This document shows positions 53,677 through 63,400 of a stretch of 64,000 nt of DNA, in pieces. The DNA is from Toxorhynchites rutilus septentrionalis (lineage: Eukaryota > Arthropoda > Insecta > Diptera > Culicidae). The notes beneath the pieces are model-generated. The model was not told the origin of the DNA, did not search any database, and was given only the letters and a program-made list of their open reading frames with translations. Both the position numbers and the translations under genes were made by a program. The DNA is taken from positions 241,209,946 through 241,273,945 of the forward strand of contig NC_073745.1 of assembly GCF_029784135.1 (NCBI RefSeq), read 5' to 3'. Numbering within the stretch: position 1 is the stretch's first letter; each line of letters begins with the position of its first letter.

Positions 53677-53820
53677 TTCAGATTGTTGTAGCTTAAATCC
53701 AGTATGGTCGTCGTCCGGGAGAACTTTTCTGCAATTTTGCGCGGAATCTGCGTTAGTTTTTCGTACGCCAGCGAAAGGCGTTCTCCGCTTCCATCTGGAT
53801 CTGTGCTGAGCGCCGAATCA
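53677..53820 (-). CDS. LRMDA-like gene, internal exon with the first LRR
   Basis: 144 bases, bounded by acceptor TCATCTTTAG| and donor |GTGAGT. It encodes SGERLSLAYEKLTQIPRKI and TTTILDLSYNNLK, the N-terminal cap and first leucine-rich repeat. It splices in phase 2 to the exon at 48679, across a 5.0-kb intron. Confidence 0.8.
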
Positions 53821-53882
53821 CTAAAGATGAAGGAGTAGTTGCTTAGGTTATCTTGATCGCTACCGTGTTTCCAGCATCTTAC

Positions 53883-53981
53883 CTCGCGTTACTTTTAATA
53901 GACATCGTATCCGAGGACCAGTCGTATTTCAGGTACAGCTCGTCATCGTCGTCAACATGCGAGTAATTCTCAATGAAGAAT
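53883..53981 (-). CDS. LRMDA-like gene, upstream exon (acidic)
   Basis: 99 bases, bounded by acceptor TCTCCCGACAG| and donor |GTAAGA. It encodes an acidic stretch with SHVDDDDELYLKYDW. It has no start codon usable for the whole protein, so at least one exon lies further upstream. A 62-bp intron separates it from the next exon. Confidence 0.75.
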
Positions 53982-54453
53982 CTGTCGGGAGACAAACAGA
54001 AAAAAAAAAGCATAATCAACGTTTGTGTTGCATGATAATTTCGCGCTTGAGATGTTTGTTTTGTTTGAATTTCAGTGTTTCAACAACATCCTGATAATGC
54101 ACTGTCCGCAATGGACAAAGATGCAGTTCACTTCACAGAAATGTCTCAAACCCTAAGACTTGTTTGAGCAGTGCATGTATAAATCAAACACAAGCTTCAG
54201 GTGGAATACTTTAAGCTTAGGGCACGTGATTTCATGTCAACGATCTCAAAAAAAACCGAATTTTATCACTAGAAGAATGCCAATTTACATCATTTCGTTG
54301 CTACTAAAAATGCTTCTAAGTCAGGAATTCACGCTCGAAGTTTCTTAACAAACACTGCTTCGGTCGACTAAACCAGCGCAAGGTGCACACCAATCAGTAC
54401 CATTGACAAAACTCAACTGAGGCTGTGAATCACCCAAATCTCATCTGTCCGGG

Positions 54454-54777
54454 CTAGCAACGCTTCCGAAGAGCGATAAAGTGGTGGCATCTATCTTCTA
54501 CGTTTTTGCTAAATTTCCCCGCTCTCTCAATGCTAACCACCGAGTCATTGCTGTCCAGAGCGACCCACGTTACTGATAGCTCCCTGCCTAACCTAGCTGT
54601 TTTTTTTTCGAACAGAAGCGTTATTCGAGATGTCGTTCCGGTGGTTGTCGCCGTTCCGGTGCCTGATGGCAACGGACGAGTCTTAGGGAGGTTCGCTTGG
54701 TGACAGAGCAGCAAATTATCATTGGACATAGTGCAGTGAGAACAACCCCGAACGCGCAACGGAGGGTGACGGAACAA
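54454..54777 (-). CDS. Candidate first coding exon of the LRMDA-like gene
   Basis: On the minus strand an ATG at about 54727 opens a frame of about 90 codons rich in Thr, Ser and Leu with no known domain. An in-frame upstream ATG at 54777 is also possible. GC content matches the other exons rather than the AT-rich surroundings, and the spacing to the exon at 53981 is modest. I could not find a strong donor of the required phase, so the link is a guess. It could instead be a 5' untranslated exon or an unrelated frame. Confidence 0.35.
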   Translation of the reverse strand: MFRHPPLRVRGCSHCTMSNDNLLLCHQANLPKTRPLPSGTGTATTTGTTSRITLLFEKKTARLGRELSVTWVALDSNDSVVSIERAGKFSKNVEDRCHHFIALRKRC

Positions 54778-54789
54778 GGCCGGCCGCCC

Positions 54790-55329
54790 GTTTGACGATG
54801 GAGCGCTTATCTTATCAACGGAAAGTGTCTCAGTTTGAAAGAAGCACGACGTCTCCCTGGGAGGATTGAACTTGACGTTAATGTTGTGTTATTGATGTTT
54901 AATTATTGATATTATTTATACAAGTATAATTTCTCTCCATTCGCTCGCTATTGAATACATGCCAGGATTATCTATAATTACATCAAATTGGAACTTATTT
55001 TAGTATTGACGACGACTGTTGTCTTGGTCAAACGGCAAGTCGGGCACTTGAAATCCCCAAAGTAAATCGCACTACAAGAGCGATGATGCAAATACTTTGA
55101 ATTGTTACAGGTTCATTCGTTGTTTATACCAAGCAAATCCGAAAAAAATGCTTATTTCCGCTGCCGATGATTACTTGAGTATAGACCAAAAAACCATTTT
55201 AAAATTTATTTGCGCTTTTCATCGATAATACACATGAAAGATTATGAAAAAAACCACTTTGTCTTTTAACATCTTTTCTTTAATTTGGCTTCATCTAATG
55301 AGTAAAAATATGAAAAAACCAAAGTGATC
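54790..55329. other. Intergenic, possible promoter region of the LRMDA-like gene
   Basis: No transposon ends. The part just upstream of 54780 is GC-balanced. The rest is AT-rich, with nothing recognisable. Confidence 0.3.
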
Positions 55330-55342
55330 AAGTAAGCAGAAC

Positions 55343-55833
55343 AGGGGGTCTCCGTAGCCACATTGGTTGCGCGTTCGCTTAGTAAGCGATCGATCGTGAG
55401 TTCATAACTCAGGGCCCTCATTGACCATCTTTGTGTTGTTACAGAATAGCTACGTCCACGCAACAATCATCAGCGATGGAGATCGATCCACGGTCGAAAT
55501 AAGATCGATTCATCCATACAACTGCTCTGCTCTGCCAGACACATCGGGCTACTGTTCTATAAATAACTCAACAATGATCAATCAACTGTCTCCGCTGTCC
55601 GGTGGTCCAACTGGATAATGGAAGAACAGAAAGAATAACTCTTACGCCTAAATGGCTACTGTGTGAATGTACCATATGTAATGGTATAGAAGGAATACTG
55701 GCGAATGGCAACTATGTAATGTGCTAATTATAGATATGATAACCATGTGACATGTACACGATTAAAATTCGGCTCTGTTACAGCTAAAATGCTAATGAGC
55801 CCTAAACAAATAAATGGGATATAAAAAAATATA
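55343..55833 (+). mobile_element. Long tRNA-derived SINE, 491 bp
   Basis: The tRNA-like head has box A (GTAGCCACATTGGTTGCG) and box B-like GTGAGTTCATAACTC (55397-55411), followed by a body of over 400 bp and an A/T-rich tail. A perfect 13-bp duplication AAGTAAGCAGAAC flanks it (55330-55342 and 55834-55846). I do not recognise the body. Confidence 0.85.
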
Positions 55834-56137
55834 AAGTAAGCAGAACGATACAGTCAATCGCAAAATTTAGTATACAACTCGTGCTGGTTTGTTATTGTTG
55901 AGTTTTTCGGGGTTAAAAAATAAATAATTGAATGCGACTTATATTCATCGTAAAATCGGTCCATTTTCCTCTCATATAGTGATGCGAAAAAAATTAAAAT
56001 TGTCACATTTCTACTTCATGTTTAAAATACAAACAAAAAATCTCCAATTAAGACGTTGCAAAGTACAGTTCAAGTTTATCTTAAAACGAAAATTGAAATC
56101 AGTTCAGAAATGTTAATAGATAACAAAAATCAATCCC

Positions 56138-56300
56138 CTAGTATTTGGTATGGTTCCCTTTTGGCGTCCAGCACTTCCTTGCAAGCACCGAGGCGAGATT
56201 TCTGGTCACTGTATCCGGAAGTGCCTCCCGGATCTCCGTAATCATCGTCTTGAGTTCCGTTTCGTTCCTTGGATTTTGATGCATGGATGGTTCTTGATTT
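56138..56300 (-). pseudogene. Possible Tc1/mariner-type transposase C-terminus
   Basis: The minus-strand peptide with NPRNETELKTMITEIREALP and TRNLASVLARKCW resembles the final helices of Tc1-like transposases (ELK...I...IP...NL..SM.RRC). No catalytic region or end repeat is seen. Weak. Confidence 0.4.
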
Positions 56301-56449
56301 CCCACCATAAATATATACTCAATAGTTAGGGGTACCATCTGGTCGGAATTGAAAATCAGGACACCTATCACAGCTACGATTATGACCGAATCATAATCAT
56401 TTTTTTAAGATATAAATAAATAAAAACACGTTGTATGTGACTTACACTT

Positions 56450-56612
56450 CCAGAGACCAAAATACTTAAATCAATTTTTTTTTCTGTATTATAGTGACTT
56501 TCAACATTTTTAGCTGATTCGTCACTTTACTTCCATTTTTGGAAGAATGATGGGGGTGAGAAATGAACTCGTGAGAGGTATGGATGTTACCACTACGCCA
56601 GATCGCCTCCAC
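56450..56612 (-). mobile_element. tRNA-derived SINE, GATCTGGCG family, minus strand
   Basis: In reverse complement it reads GGCGATCTGGCGTAGTGGTA, then CGAGTTCATTTCTC and CTTCCAAAAATGGAAG, ending in an A-run (T-run at 56476). It is about 85% similar to 50576-50726. I found no clear target duplication, and its 5' end abuts a MITE. Confidence 0.75.
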
Positions 56613-56617
56613 TCTTA

Positions 56618-57068
56618 GGCTAGGCGCAAATTGAGAGGCGTATAGCGCTCGTGAGCTAATACGAGACGGTCAACACGACTCATATGTGCCAAAAATGTAG
56701 CGTGGCGGTGCGCATATTGAGTCGCAGTTTGGTGTGAATAACGTGCCACTCGCATACAATATCTGATTCACACAGAGTTGCACGATATATTTATTTACTA
56801 ATACAACCACCTGACCGGCACAACCATACAGTGCCAGACTCACGGCGCTAGATGATTGCTCACCAACACAACCATCATAGCCGGCACGACAAACACGAGA
56901 AACTGTGGTTCAGCCACAGCGTCACGCGAGTCGTGTCTCACGAGCCCTGATCCATCTCACGTCTCCTCGTCAATTTGCGCCGTTCTATCTGTTTTCATTA
57001 ACCACAAAAACAGGAACTATATCGCGCCAAGCTACTCGCGCTATACGCATCTCAATTTGCGCCTGGCC
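56618..57068. mobile_element. Harbinger-like MITE, 451 bp, TTA duplication
   Basis: The ends GGCTAGGCGCAAATTGAGAG and, in reverse complement, GGCCAGGCGCAAATTGAGAT continue through GCGTATAGCGC. TTA lies on both sides (56615-56617 and 57069-57071). The interior is GC-rich with CACAACCA and GCCGGCAC motifs but no gene. Confidence 0.85.
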
Positions 57069-57070
57069 TT

Positions 57071-57725
57071 AAGGGGGTATTCTAGTGTAGAGACACGAAT
57101 TTCGGACGTTTTTATGAGCTTCGAAAAAAAGAAACGAGGAATAATTTTACTAACAATTATTTCATTTTTTGTTTATCTATCTTTTAACAATAAAACGAAA
57201 ATTGAGCGGAAAAAATATTAATAATTAGAACAGTTACAAGCTAATGAAGTGAGTGGGTTCAAAAAAAGGATTGCCCTTCTGGTTATCTGAAACAAAAAAT
57301 CGAATAGATTCTGAATCAGTAAAGATGCTGCTATCGCATCAACCTCGGACAAGTCAAAAACAAAAACAAATTGACAAATTGTTTTGCACATTTTTTTTTA
57401 AAAGCAAGATTCAAAAAATATAATTTTTGGTTCATGCGATAGAGAGATGCATACAGATTGTATTCATATATATATTACATAAATCGGTTCTGTAGAACTT
57501 GAGATATGTATTGTGTTTGAAAAAACAAGTTTAGAGAAAAACGTGTTTTTGTATCAAGGCCTTACTAGATTAAAGTCGCATCACTAGAATGGCCATAACT
57601 CGGTAAATAATGGGATTTTCGAAAATTCATTTCTAGGGTATATTCTCGAATTCCTAAACATAAGAAATATGGAGAAAAAAAATGTTTTTTTTTAAATTTC
57701 TAGACTAGAATATTTTCTTAAATCT
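57071..57725. mobile_element. Possible MITE with TATTCTAGT ends
   Basis: The left TTAAGGGGGTATTCTAGTGT and right end (in reverse complement TTTAAGAAAATATTCTAGTC) share about 15 bases. Family unknown. Confidence 0.4.
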
Positions 57726-58240
57726 ATTTGTTAAACGTATTCCTTGGACGATCCATACGTTGAAAATAATTCGAAAGTGATAGCTTTTTTTCTGTACGAG
57801 AGCAGGAGATTTATGGGCTGTTTCTGAGTCATCGAACATCATGCGTAATGGTGTCGGTGACAATTAATGAATTTGAAGCTTTTATTCTGTTTAGAACCCC
57901 AAGAGTTTCTACTGCAGCTCAAATCATCTGAGCGATGTGATTTTTATACCATATGATTCAACATGGATTTAGAAGAGGATTCCAATTGAATATGCTTGCA
58001 ATGTTTCGGTGTATGGATGGTTCATTGTGGATTCAAAAGTTCTGTTTCAACAAAATGACAAAATGACCACCAACACTTATAAATCACATGTGCAGTACTT
58101 GATCTCATAATCATTAGGTCTATCTGTGAGACAAAGGTACTTTCGGCGCAATTCGTCGGTAAAATGATACTCACGTTTAGACATTTTAAAATTTTTGTCA
58201 CCAATAAAAAGTTACAGGAGGGTCATGGCCGATAAATTAC
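57726..58240. other. Unassigned AT-rich stretch
   Basis: I see nothing here beyond short frames. Confidence 0.3.
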
Positions 58241-58243
58241 AGT

Positions 58244-58643
58244 ATATGACGTAGGATTACGTTAAGCTATTATTGCAAATTAATTCTGGATATGTTTAAA
58301 AAATTCCATTAGTTAACTCTTGGATAATAATTTGATGACTGAGAGCAACACAGATTGCTTGTGCCAATTGACCAATCAGACCGCGGGACTTTCAGGTAGA
58401 AAATGCTTGACATTTTTCAAATGTTCGATGGTCAGTTTCATAAAACTATAAAATTTTGTTCATCGTATTATATTATTAGGGAATGTCTAAATCGATTGAT
58501 GCAAATATCTCGAAAATCCTTAAGTAAATGATTGAGCGCTTGAAATTAGACAATTTTCGCGATGCGGTAGATTTTTCTTTTTTCACTTTTCATTTTCACT
58601 GTATCCCAATATGTTCCCGATAGACGTAATCCTACGTCAAAAA
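58244..58643. mobile_element. Possible MITE with TGACGTAGGATTACGT ends
   Basis: TGACGTAGGATTACGT at 58247 and its reverse complement at 58627-58643 face each other across about 380 bp. A similar but diverged motif appears near 8135 and 26185. Confidence 0.5.
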
Positions 58644-59635
58644 TGTTTTGCTCAAAAACAAAATACAAAAAAAATGAATTAATTATGATCAGAGTTTGGA
58701 AATTTCAAAGAAGAAGACGAAAATGATTTTTATATTTCATCTTTTCTCATTAGCCAGAATCTTTTACGATTGCGAGTATTCTCTACTCAAACTGGAACAT
58801 CGATTCTCCTATTTCGTTCTTTTCTGCTGTCATTTCCTTTGAATTTTAAAGCAAACACTTTTCTTGAAGATTGAACCTGCTCGAATTCATTATCATTCGA
58901 ATATGTCAATTTCAGTTTCACGTGTTAAAGGACCATCGCTGCTTCCAATTGAATGTTTCACTCGGTTTCATTTCTCTAAACTGGATTTTCCCGGACTGTT
59001 TTTTCAAAAAAAAAAAATGAATTAATAAAGGCATATGAGGACATATTAGTCTTACAACCAGCGCCAGCAACTGAGTATGCCTGCTGGCATACTGCACATC
59101 CTTCCACATCGTCAAATTCATTACTTTCAGCGAATACGGTTCGAAATCAAACACAATTTTCATTCAGATGTAAGACACTTTCATCTTCATTTGACGATTT
59201 TATAACTTCGCTTCATTGTGAAGGATGAATCAAATGGACGTGGAACGGAACAACACTGTTCAGAGTTGAAGAGATATTATTTTTATGGAGCGTGAAGAGA
59301 AAGTAGCATTATTTTCAGCCTGCATTAGTTTGCAACAAATTGAAAAGCGATAGGCTTATTAGTGAGTGAGCCTGTGTTAACTGAAGCGAAATTGTAAGGC
59401 CCTAATTATTCATCAACATAATTGAATTTCTTATGAAAATCAGGACAAATGCTAGAATATGAAAAATAAATCAGGACGCCCCAAAAGCATCTCAAAATCA
59501 GGACATGTCCTGCTAAATCAGGACAGATAGAAACCCTATCAATAGTGTTCAAGTTTAGTGATTTCGGAGGTGTTTTGAGATGATTGGAACATAATAGAGC
59601 AGGCATTCCAGCACCATGAAGTCAGTTTGCTTCGG
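58644..59635. other. Unassigned, with a cluster of AATCAGGACA motifs
   Basis: Four AATCAGGAC(A/G) motifs lie between 59440 and 59525. The rest is AT-rich and non-coding. Confidence 0.4.
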
Positions 59636-59847
59636 ATCATTATTCTATTGAAAGTAGTAATCACGAAGGAGACCGAATTTCCGAACGGAAGACTGCAAGT
59701 TACGTTTCAGGAAGATCAATTAAGCCATCTTGTCCATCGCCGAATCGACAAACACCATACATCATCTGACTACCACCGCCGTGTTTAACTGTGATAACCA
59801 AATGCTGAAACTGAAGTACCGATTCTGGTTTCCTTCACGCCATCTGT

Positions 59848-60343
59848 CTTCCATTCGATTCAAAGATATTAGTTTTCGGCTCATCCGTATAAAAGACCTT
59901 GTTCCAGAACTCCTTAGGTCTGTTTACACATGCCTTAGCAAACTGTAGTTGTATTTTCATATCCACCGTTGAGATGTAATACTTTTCACGGCCAACACGA
60001 CAGATTGTTCTGTATGCTGCTCTCCCGACAGTGTCTCCGCAGACAGGTCTTCCAATGATGCCGGCTACTTCGGTAGTCAATTTAGGAATCATCTTCTTCC
60101 ATTCGATTCAAAGATATTAGTTTTCGGCTCATCCGTATAAAAGACCTTGTTCCAGAACTCCTTAGGTCTGTTTACACATGCCTTAGCAAACTGTAGTTGT
60201 TTTTTCATATCCACCGTTGAGATGTAATACTTTTCACGGCCAACACGACAGATTGTTCTGTATGTTGCTCTCCCGACAGTGTCTGCGCAGACAGGTCTTC
60301 CAATGATGCCGGCTACTTCGGTAGTCAATTTAGGAATGTTTGT
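59848..60343. repeat. Tandem duplication, period 248 bp
   Basis: Units 59848-60095 and 60096-60343 differ at only a few positions (for example GTATTTTC/GTTTTTTC and TGCTGCTC/TGTTGCTC), so the duplication is much younger than the Tc1 relic. Confidence 0.88.
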
Positions 60344-60452
60344 TTTAGGGTTCTTTCGCAATGTTGCACAATTAACCGTTCATCATCAGAAGATAGGATC
60401 CGTTTGCGTTCTCTACCGGGAGATTTTCCATGGCTCCTTCGTATTTCCACTT

Positions 60453-60574
60453 TTTTTTTCCCAAAATATATTTTTTATTAAGGCACATGTGGCGTTAGCC
60501 TGCCGGGCCGGGAGTTCAATATTTTGACAATTTTTGTCTTACAACTATGTTAGTAATATGTAACCGATTACTCG
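60453..60574 (-). mobile_element. 122-bp I-element 3' tail insertion
   Basis: It is about 85% similar to 42858-42978 (GGCGTTAGCCTG, GAGTTCAATATTTTGACA, ATGTTAGTAATATGTAACCG). A perfect 10-bp duplication ATTTCCACTT flanks it (60443-60452 and 60575-60584). Confidence 0.88.
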
Positions 60575-60797
60575 ATTTCCACTTGTTTATGCTTTTTTTT
60601 ACTGTAGAGTGGGTTCTTCCCACAGCAGCTGCTATTTCCTGCAATGTCTTTCAATGACAATTCATACTTATTATCATTGTATGTGTAACAATATCTATTT
60701 CTTTCCTCTAACTTGCCATTTTGATAAAGAAAAATTCAAACATCAATAAAATACAAAAACCAGCACTGCCCAAACAATGGTTAAGTGTTGACATCAG

Positions 60798-60895
60798 TCA
60801 CGGATGAAAAAAGTACGCTAATTCGCAAAGAAACTTACTTGCAAGATCACGGATGAAAAAAGCACGCTAATTCGCAAAGAAACTTACTTGCAAGA
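60798..60895. repeat. Tandem duplication of a 49-bp unit
   Basis: TCACGGATGAAAAAAG(T/C)ACG and the following sequence occur twice with one difference (60798-60846 and 60847-60895). Confidence 0.9.
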
Positions 60896-61197
60896 CTAAT
60901 TTGTTCGGAGAAATTTAAGATGTACTCTCAATTTTGCGATGCCTAGAATAGAGATTGTATTCAATTTTTAGGAATAAACAGTTAGCAGAAAACTTTTCTC
61001 GGAATTTTATTGCACGTACAGCTAGTTAAATGTGTGAGCATTAATGCATCATGCATCAATGTATTCAGAATATTTTATACAACATAAATGGAAAGTATCG
61101 TCGAGTAGCATTTCTGCGATAGACTGTATGTCAAAATCGTCAATCGGGCTTCCCAAACGTAATGAACAAATCTATTTACAAACACAGATCGTATTTA

Positions 61198-62280
61198 AAG
61201 CCTGTCCATGTTAAATTTCGGACACAAGGCGATGCCAGTAAAACAAAAATTCACGTAATACAACAAAACCGATTGTTTATTTCAGTAAAATAGACAAGGA
61301 AACAAGGAACAAGGAAAGCTTACTTCGATGTTGATTACGTTGTCTGTAAAATTCACGAACTTTCTTGGGAACATCTGCCATTAGGTTCCGTACAGTATCC
61401 TCAGATATGCTGGCGGCGGCGCTTTTCCATCTCCTCTTGGAATCATTAAGGCCATTCGCTTTCTTCTTAGTTTCGAATAGTTTTCGCTTAATCAGAGCCC
61501 AGTACTTTTCCACTGGGCGAAGTTCTGGACAGTTCGGTGGATTTGCTGTTTTGGCACATATTTGACCTCATGTGCATTATTTTATTCCAGGATTGATTTC
61601 GCATAGTGACGAGAGAGATTTGGATTTTCGGCCACAACTGCATATGACCTGCCAAACCAAATACTTTTTGGGAAATTTGGAGAAACACTCGGCTACGGCA
61701 TTCCTTCGCATTGCAGTATAAAAAGCGAGACCCGGAAGCTGTTTGAAGTCTTCGAGAACATAAGTTTCATCGTCCATTATGGAGCATGAACATTTTTGCA
61801 AAAACTGGGTGTAGAGCACCTTAGCACGGCTTTTTGCAGTGAAATTTTGTTTATCATCACGATTGGGCACCTTTTTCACTTTGTACGCCTCCAGTTCATG
61901 CCTCTGCTGCACTTTTTGTACAGATGATTTTGATTTTCCAACCTTTCGAGCCAAATTTATAACTGAAAAGTTAGGATGTTTCTCAATAATGGCAACCACC
62001 TTTCGGTCCATCTGTCGGGAGCATACTTTTCGATTTTTTCCACTTCCAACCTTCCGATCCACAGTTATGCGCTGATCAAACGATTTGCACACACTAAACA
62101 CGGTACTCTTCGGCAGTACAGCAGACTTCCACTTTATTCGACGCCATTTTACCAAACTAAAGAAGAATGTAAACATGTTGGACGTCGAAAAAAAGAGGAG
62201 GGTTTCAGCTGTCATGTAAGTGAAATATTTCGTAAACTACGCTGAAAGAAAAGTGTCCGGAATTTAACGTGGACAGGCTT
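61198..62280 (-). mobile_element. DD37E-type (ITmD37E) transposon, internally deleted, 1083 bp
   Basis: The inverted ends AAGCCTGTCCATGTTAAATT and, from the right in reverse complement, AAGCCTGTCCACGTTAAATT are flanked by TA at 61196-61197 and 62281-62282. DD37E elements were first described in mosquitoes. Confidence 0.88.
61277..62150 (-). pseudogene. DD37E transposase, middle catalytic Asp deleted
   Basis: From the N-terminus: a helix-turn-helix with DRKVVAIIEKHPNFSVINLA and RKVGKSKSSVQKV, the segment CSIMDDETYVLEDFKQLPG (first Asp near 61775), and YLVWQVICSCGRKS. The frame then jumps to NPPNCPELRPVEKYWALIKR (61540-61495), whose Glu is the third catalytic residue. The second Asp with its WPDLA-type motif is missing, so this copy cannot be active. 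An alternative N-terminal ATG near 62145 (MASNKV) is in another frame, implying a shift in the first 30 codons. Confidence 0.85.
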
Positions 62281-62409
62281 TAAGCAACCCTGAAAACATT
62301 CGTTGATAGAACAAATGCTGTCTCGTGCTTTACATTTATCTAGTAATATATTGAATGTTTACAGCACTCGTTCACTAACTGGGCTACTGGGATAACTGAG
62401 GGGCTTTCC

Positions 62410-62515
62410 ACATGCCACGTGGACAGAAAAAGCACGATTTAAGACTCCCCCTCTCCCTCCGTGGACAATCGCACACATTTACATACTCCTACCTCTTTTT
62501 GTCCACGTGGACGTT
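62410..62515. repeat. GTCCACGTGGAC repeat, copy 4
   Basis: GCCACGTGGACAG is followed by CTCCCCCTCTCCCTCCGTGG, a CTCCTACCTC tract and TTTGTCCACGTGGACGTT. It lies the same distance from the Helitron-like relic as copy 1. Confidence 0.75.
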
Positions 62516-62559
62516 TTTCCTTTTTTAATTAAAATAATAAAGGAAATAACTGAATTGCG

Positions 62560-63400
62560 CATAAATTCCATTTTATTTCATTTCAGTTTATTTTATATCA
62601 AATTTTACAAGCTGTACCCTGATGTAACTGCTTTACTGTAAAGCAAAGCACAAGCACACGTTTCATATGAGTATAATTTTGAAATACTTGTGAGTATACA
62701 ATTTTTTTTTTGTTTTTCCATTATCACACGGAAACATGCAATGCACAGTTGACCAGATGAAGAACCATCCGCATCTGAATGTAAACTACACAACTTCAAA
62801 AATTGATCTTGAGTTTTACTAATTGTAATGGCAAACGTGAATCGAATAAAAATAAATGAATTTAAAGTCATACTCAAATACAATTTCAGCTCACGATTTT
62901 TTTTTACACTTGCAAAAAAATGTGTTGATATCACATAGAATACATATTTGATACAAGAAAGTTGATTTACGTTCACAGCTTTATTTCAGAAGTGTACTTA
63001 TCCCTTCTGGAAATCCATTAACACCATCGCCAGTAATAATCCAATTAACCTGATGATTTGCTTCCATTCGATTCATATGAAATTCCAGTAGAACCTTTTA
63101 CTACAGAGATATTATCGATCGAACGATCGCACAGCAAATTGATGGGCTGTTGTGGAAACTTGACAAAATTCCAATACTTTGAAAAATTGTAACTTTTCGG
63201 GAAAAGTAATACAAAAAATTGATTTTACACGTACTTCTGCATGAAAAACTATACAGACATTATTATCCTAAGACTGACTGTTCTCGAGATAGAACAAACT
63301 TTATAGAAAGTGATATTTGATGAAAAAACCAACCATAATATCACATGACAACTCCACCATTACGGAATCGTTTAATTTTTATAGTTTTGGACTATGAACG
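62560..63400 (-). mobile_element. Helitron-like relic, copy 2
   Basis: It matches 18840-20070 and 21985-22145 without the hAT-like and piggyBac-like inserts. A minus-strand scrap QLCIACFRV echoes the helicase end at 19736-19969. CTAGT is changed to CTTGT at the expected terminus (62608-62612). Confidence 0.6.

Larger units (their letters stand above)
59760..60720 (-). pseudogene. Tc1-like transposase, duplicated and interrupted
   Basis: From the N-terminus it reads EIRRSHGKSPGRERKRILSS and DDERLIVQHC (60440-60360), then NIPKLTTEVAGIIGRPVCAD, VDMKKQLQFAKACVNRPKEF and WNKVFYTDEPKTNIFESNGR, with the first catalytic Asp in YTDE. The last three pieces occur twice (60343-60096 and 60095-59848). 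After the second copy the frame breaks and a VKHGGGS segment follows. The second and third catalytic residues were not found. Confidence 0.75.
59640..60730 (-). mobile_element. Tc1-like element relic with internal tandem duplication
   Basis: The minus strand carries Tc1 transposase pieces from an N-terminal helix-turn-helix (AAAVGRTHSTVKKHKQ-type, about 60640-60590) to a C-terminal VKHGGGSQMMYG scrap (about 59780). A 248-bp segment is duplicated in tandem, and a 122-bp retroposed tail splits the N-terminal part. I did not settle the outer inverted repeats. Confidence 0.75.

Noticed and set aside
56856..57221. A 121-codon plus-strand protein
   Set aside because: Most of it lies inside a MITE defined by inverted ends and a TTA duplication, and it runs across the MITE border.
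58246..58643. Calling this a confirmed MITE
   Set aside because: Only about 16 bases of inverted match and no clear duplication. Kept as a weak feature only.
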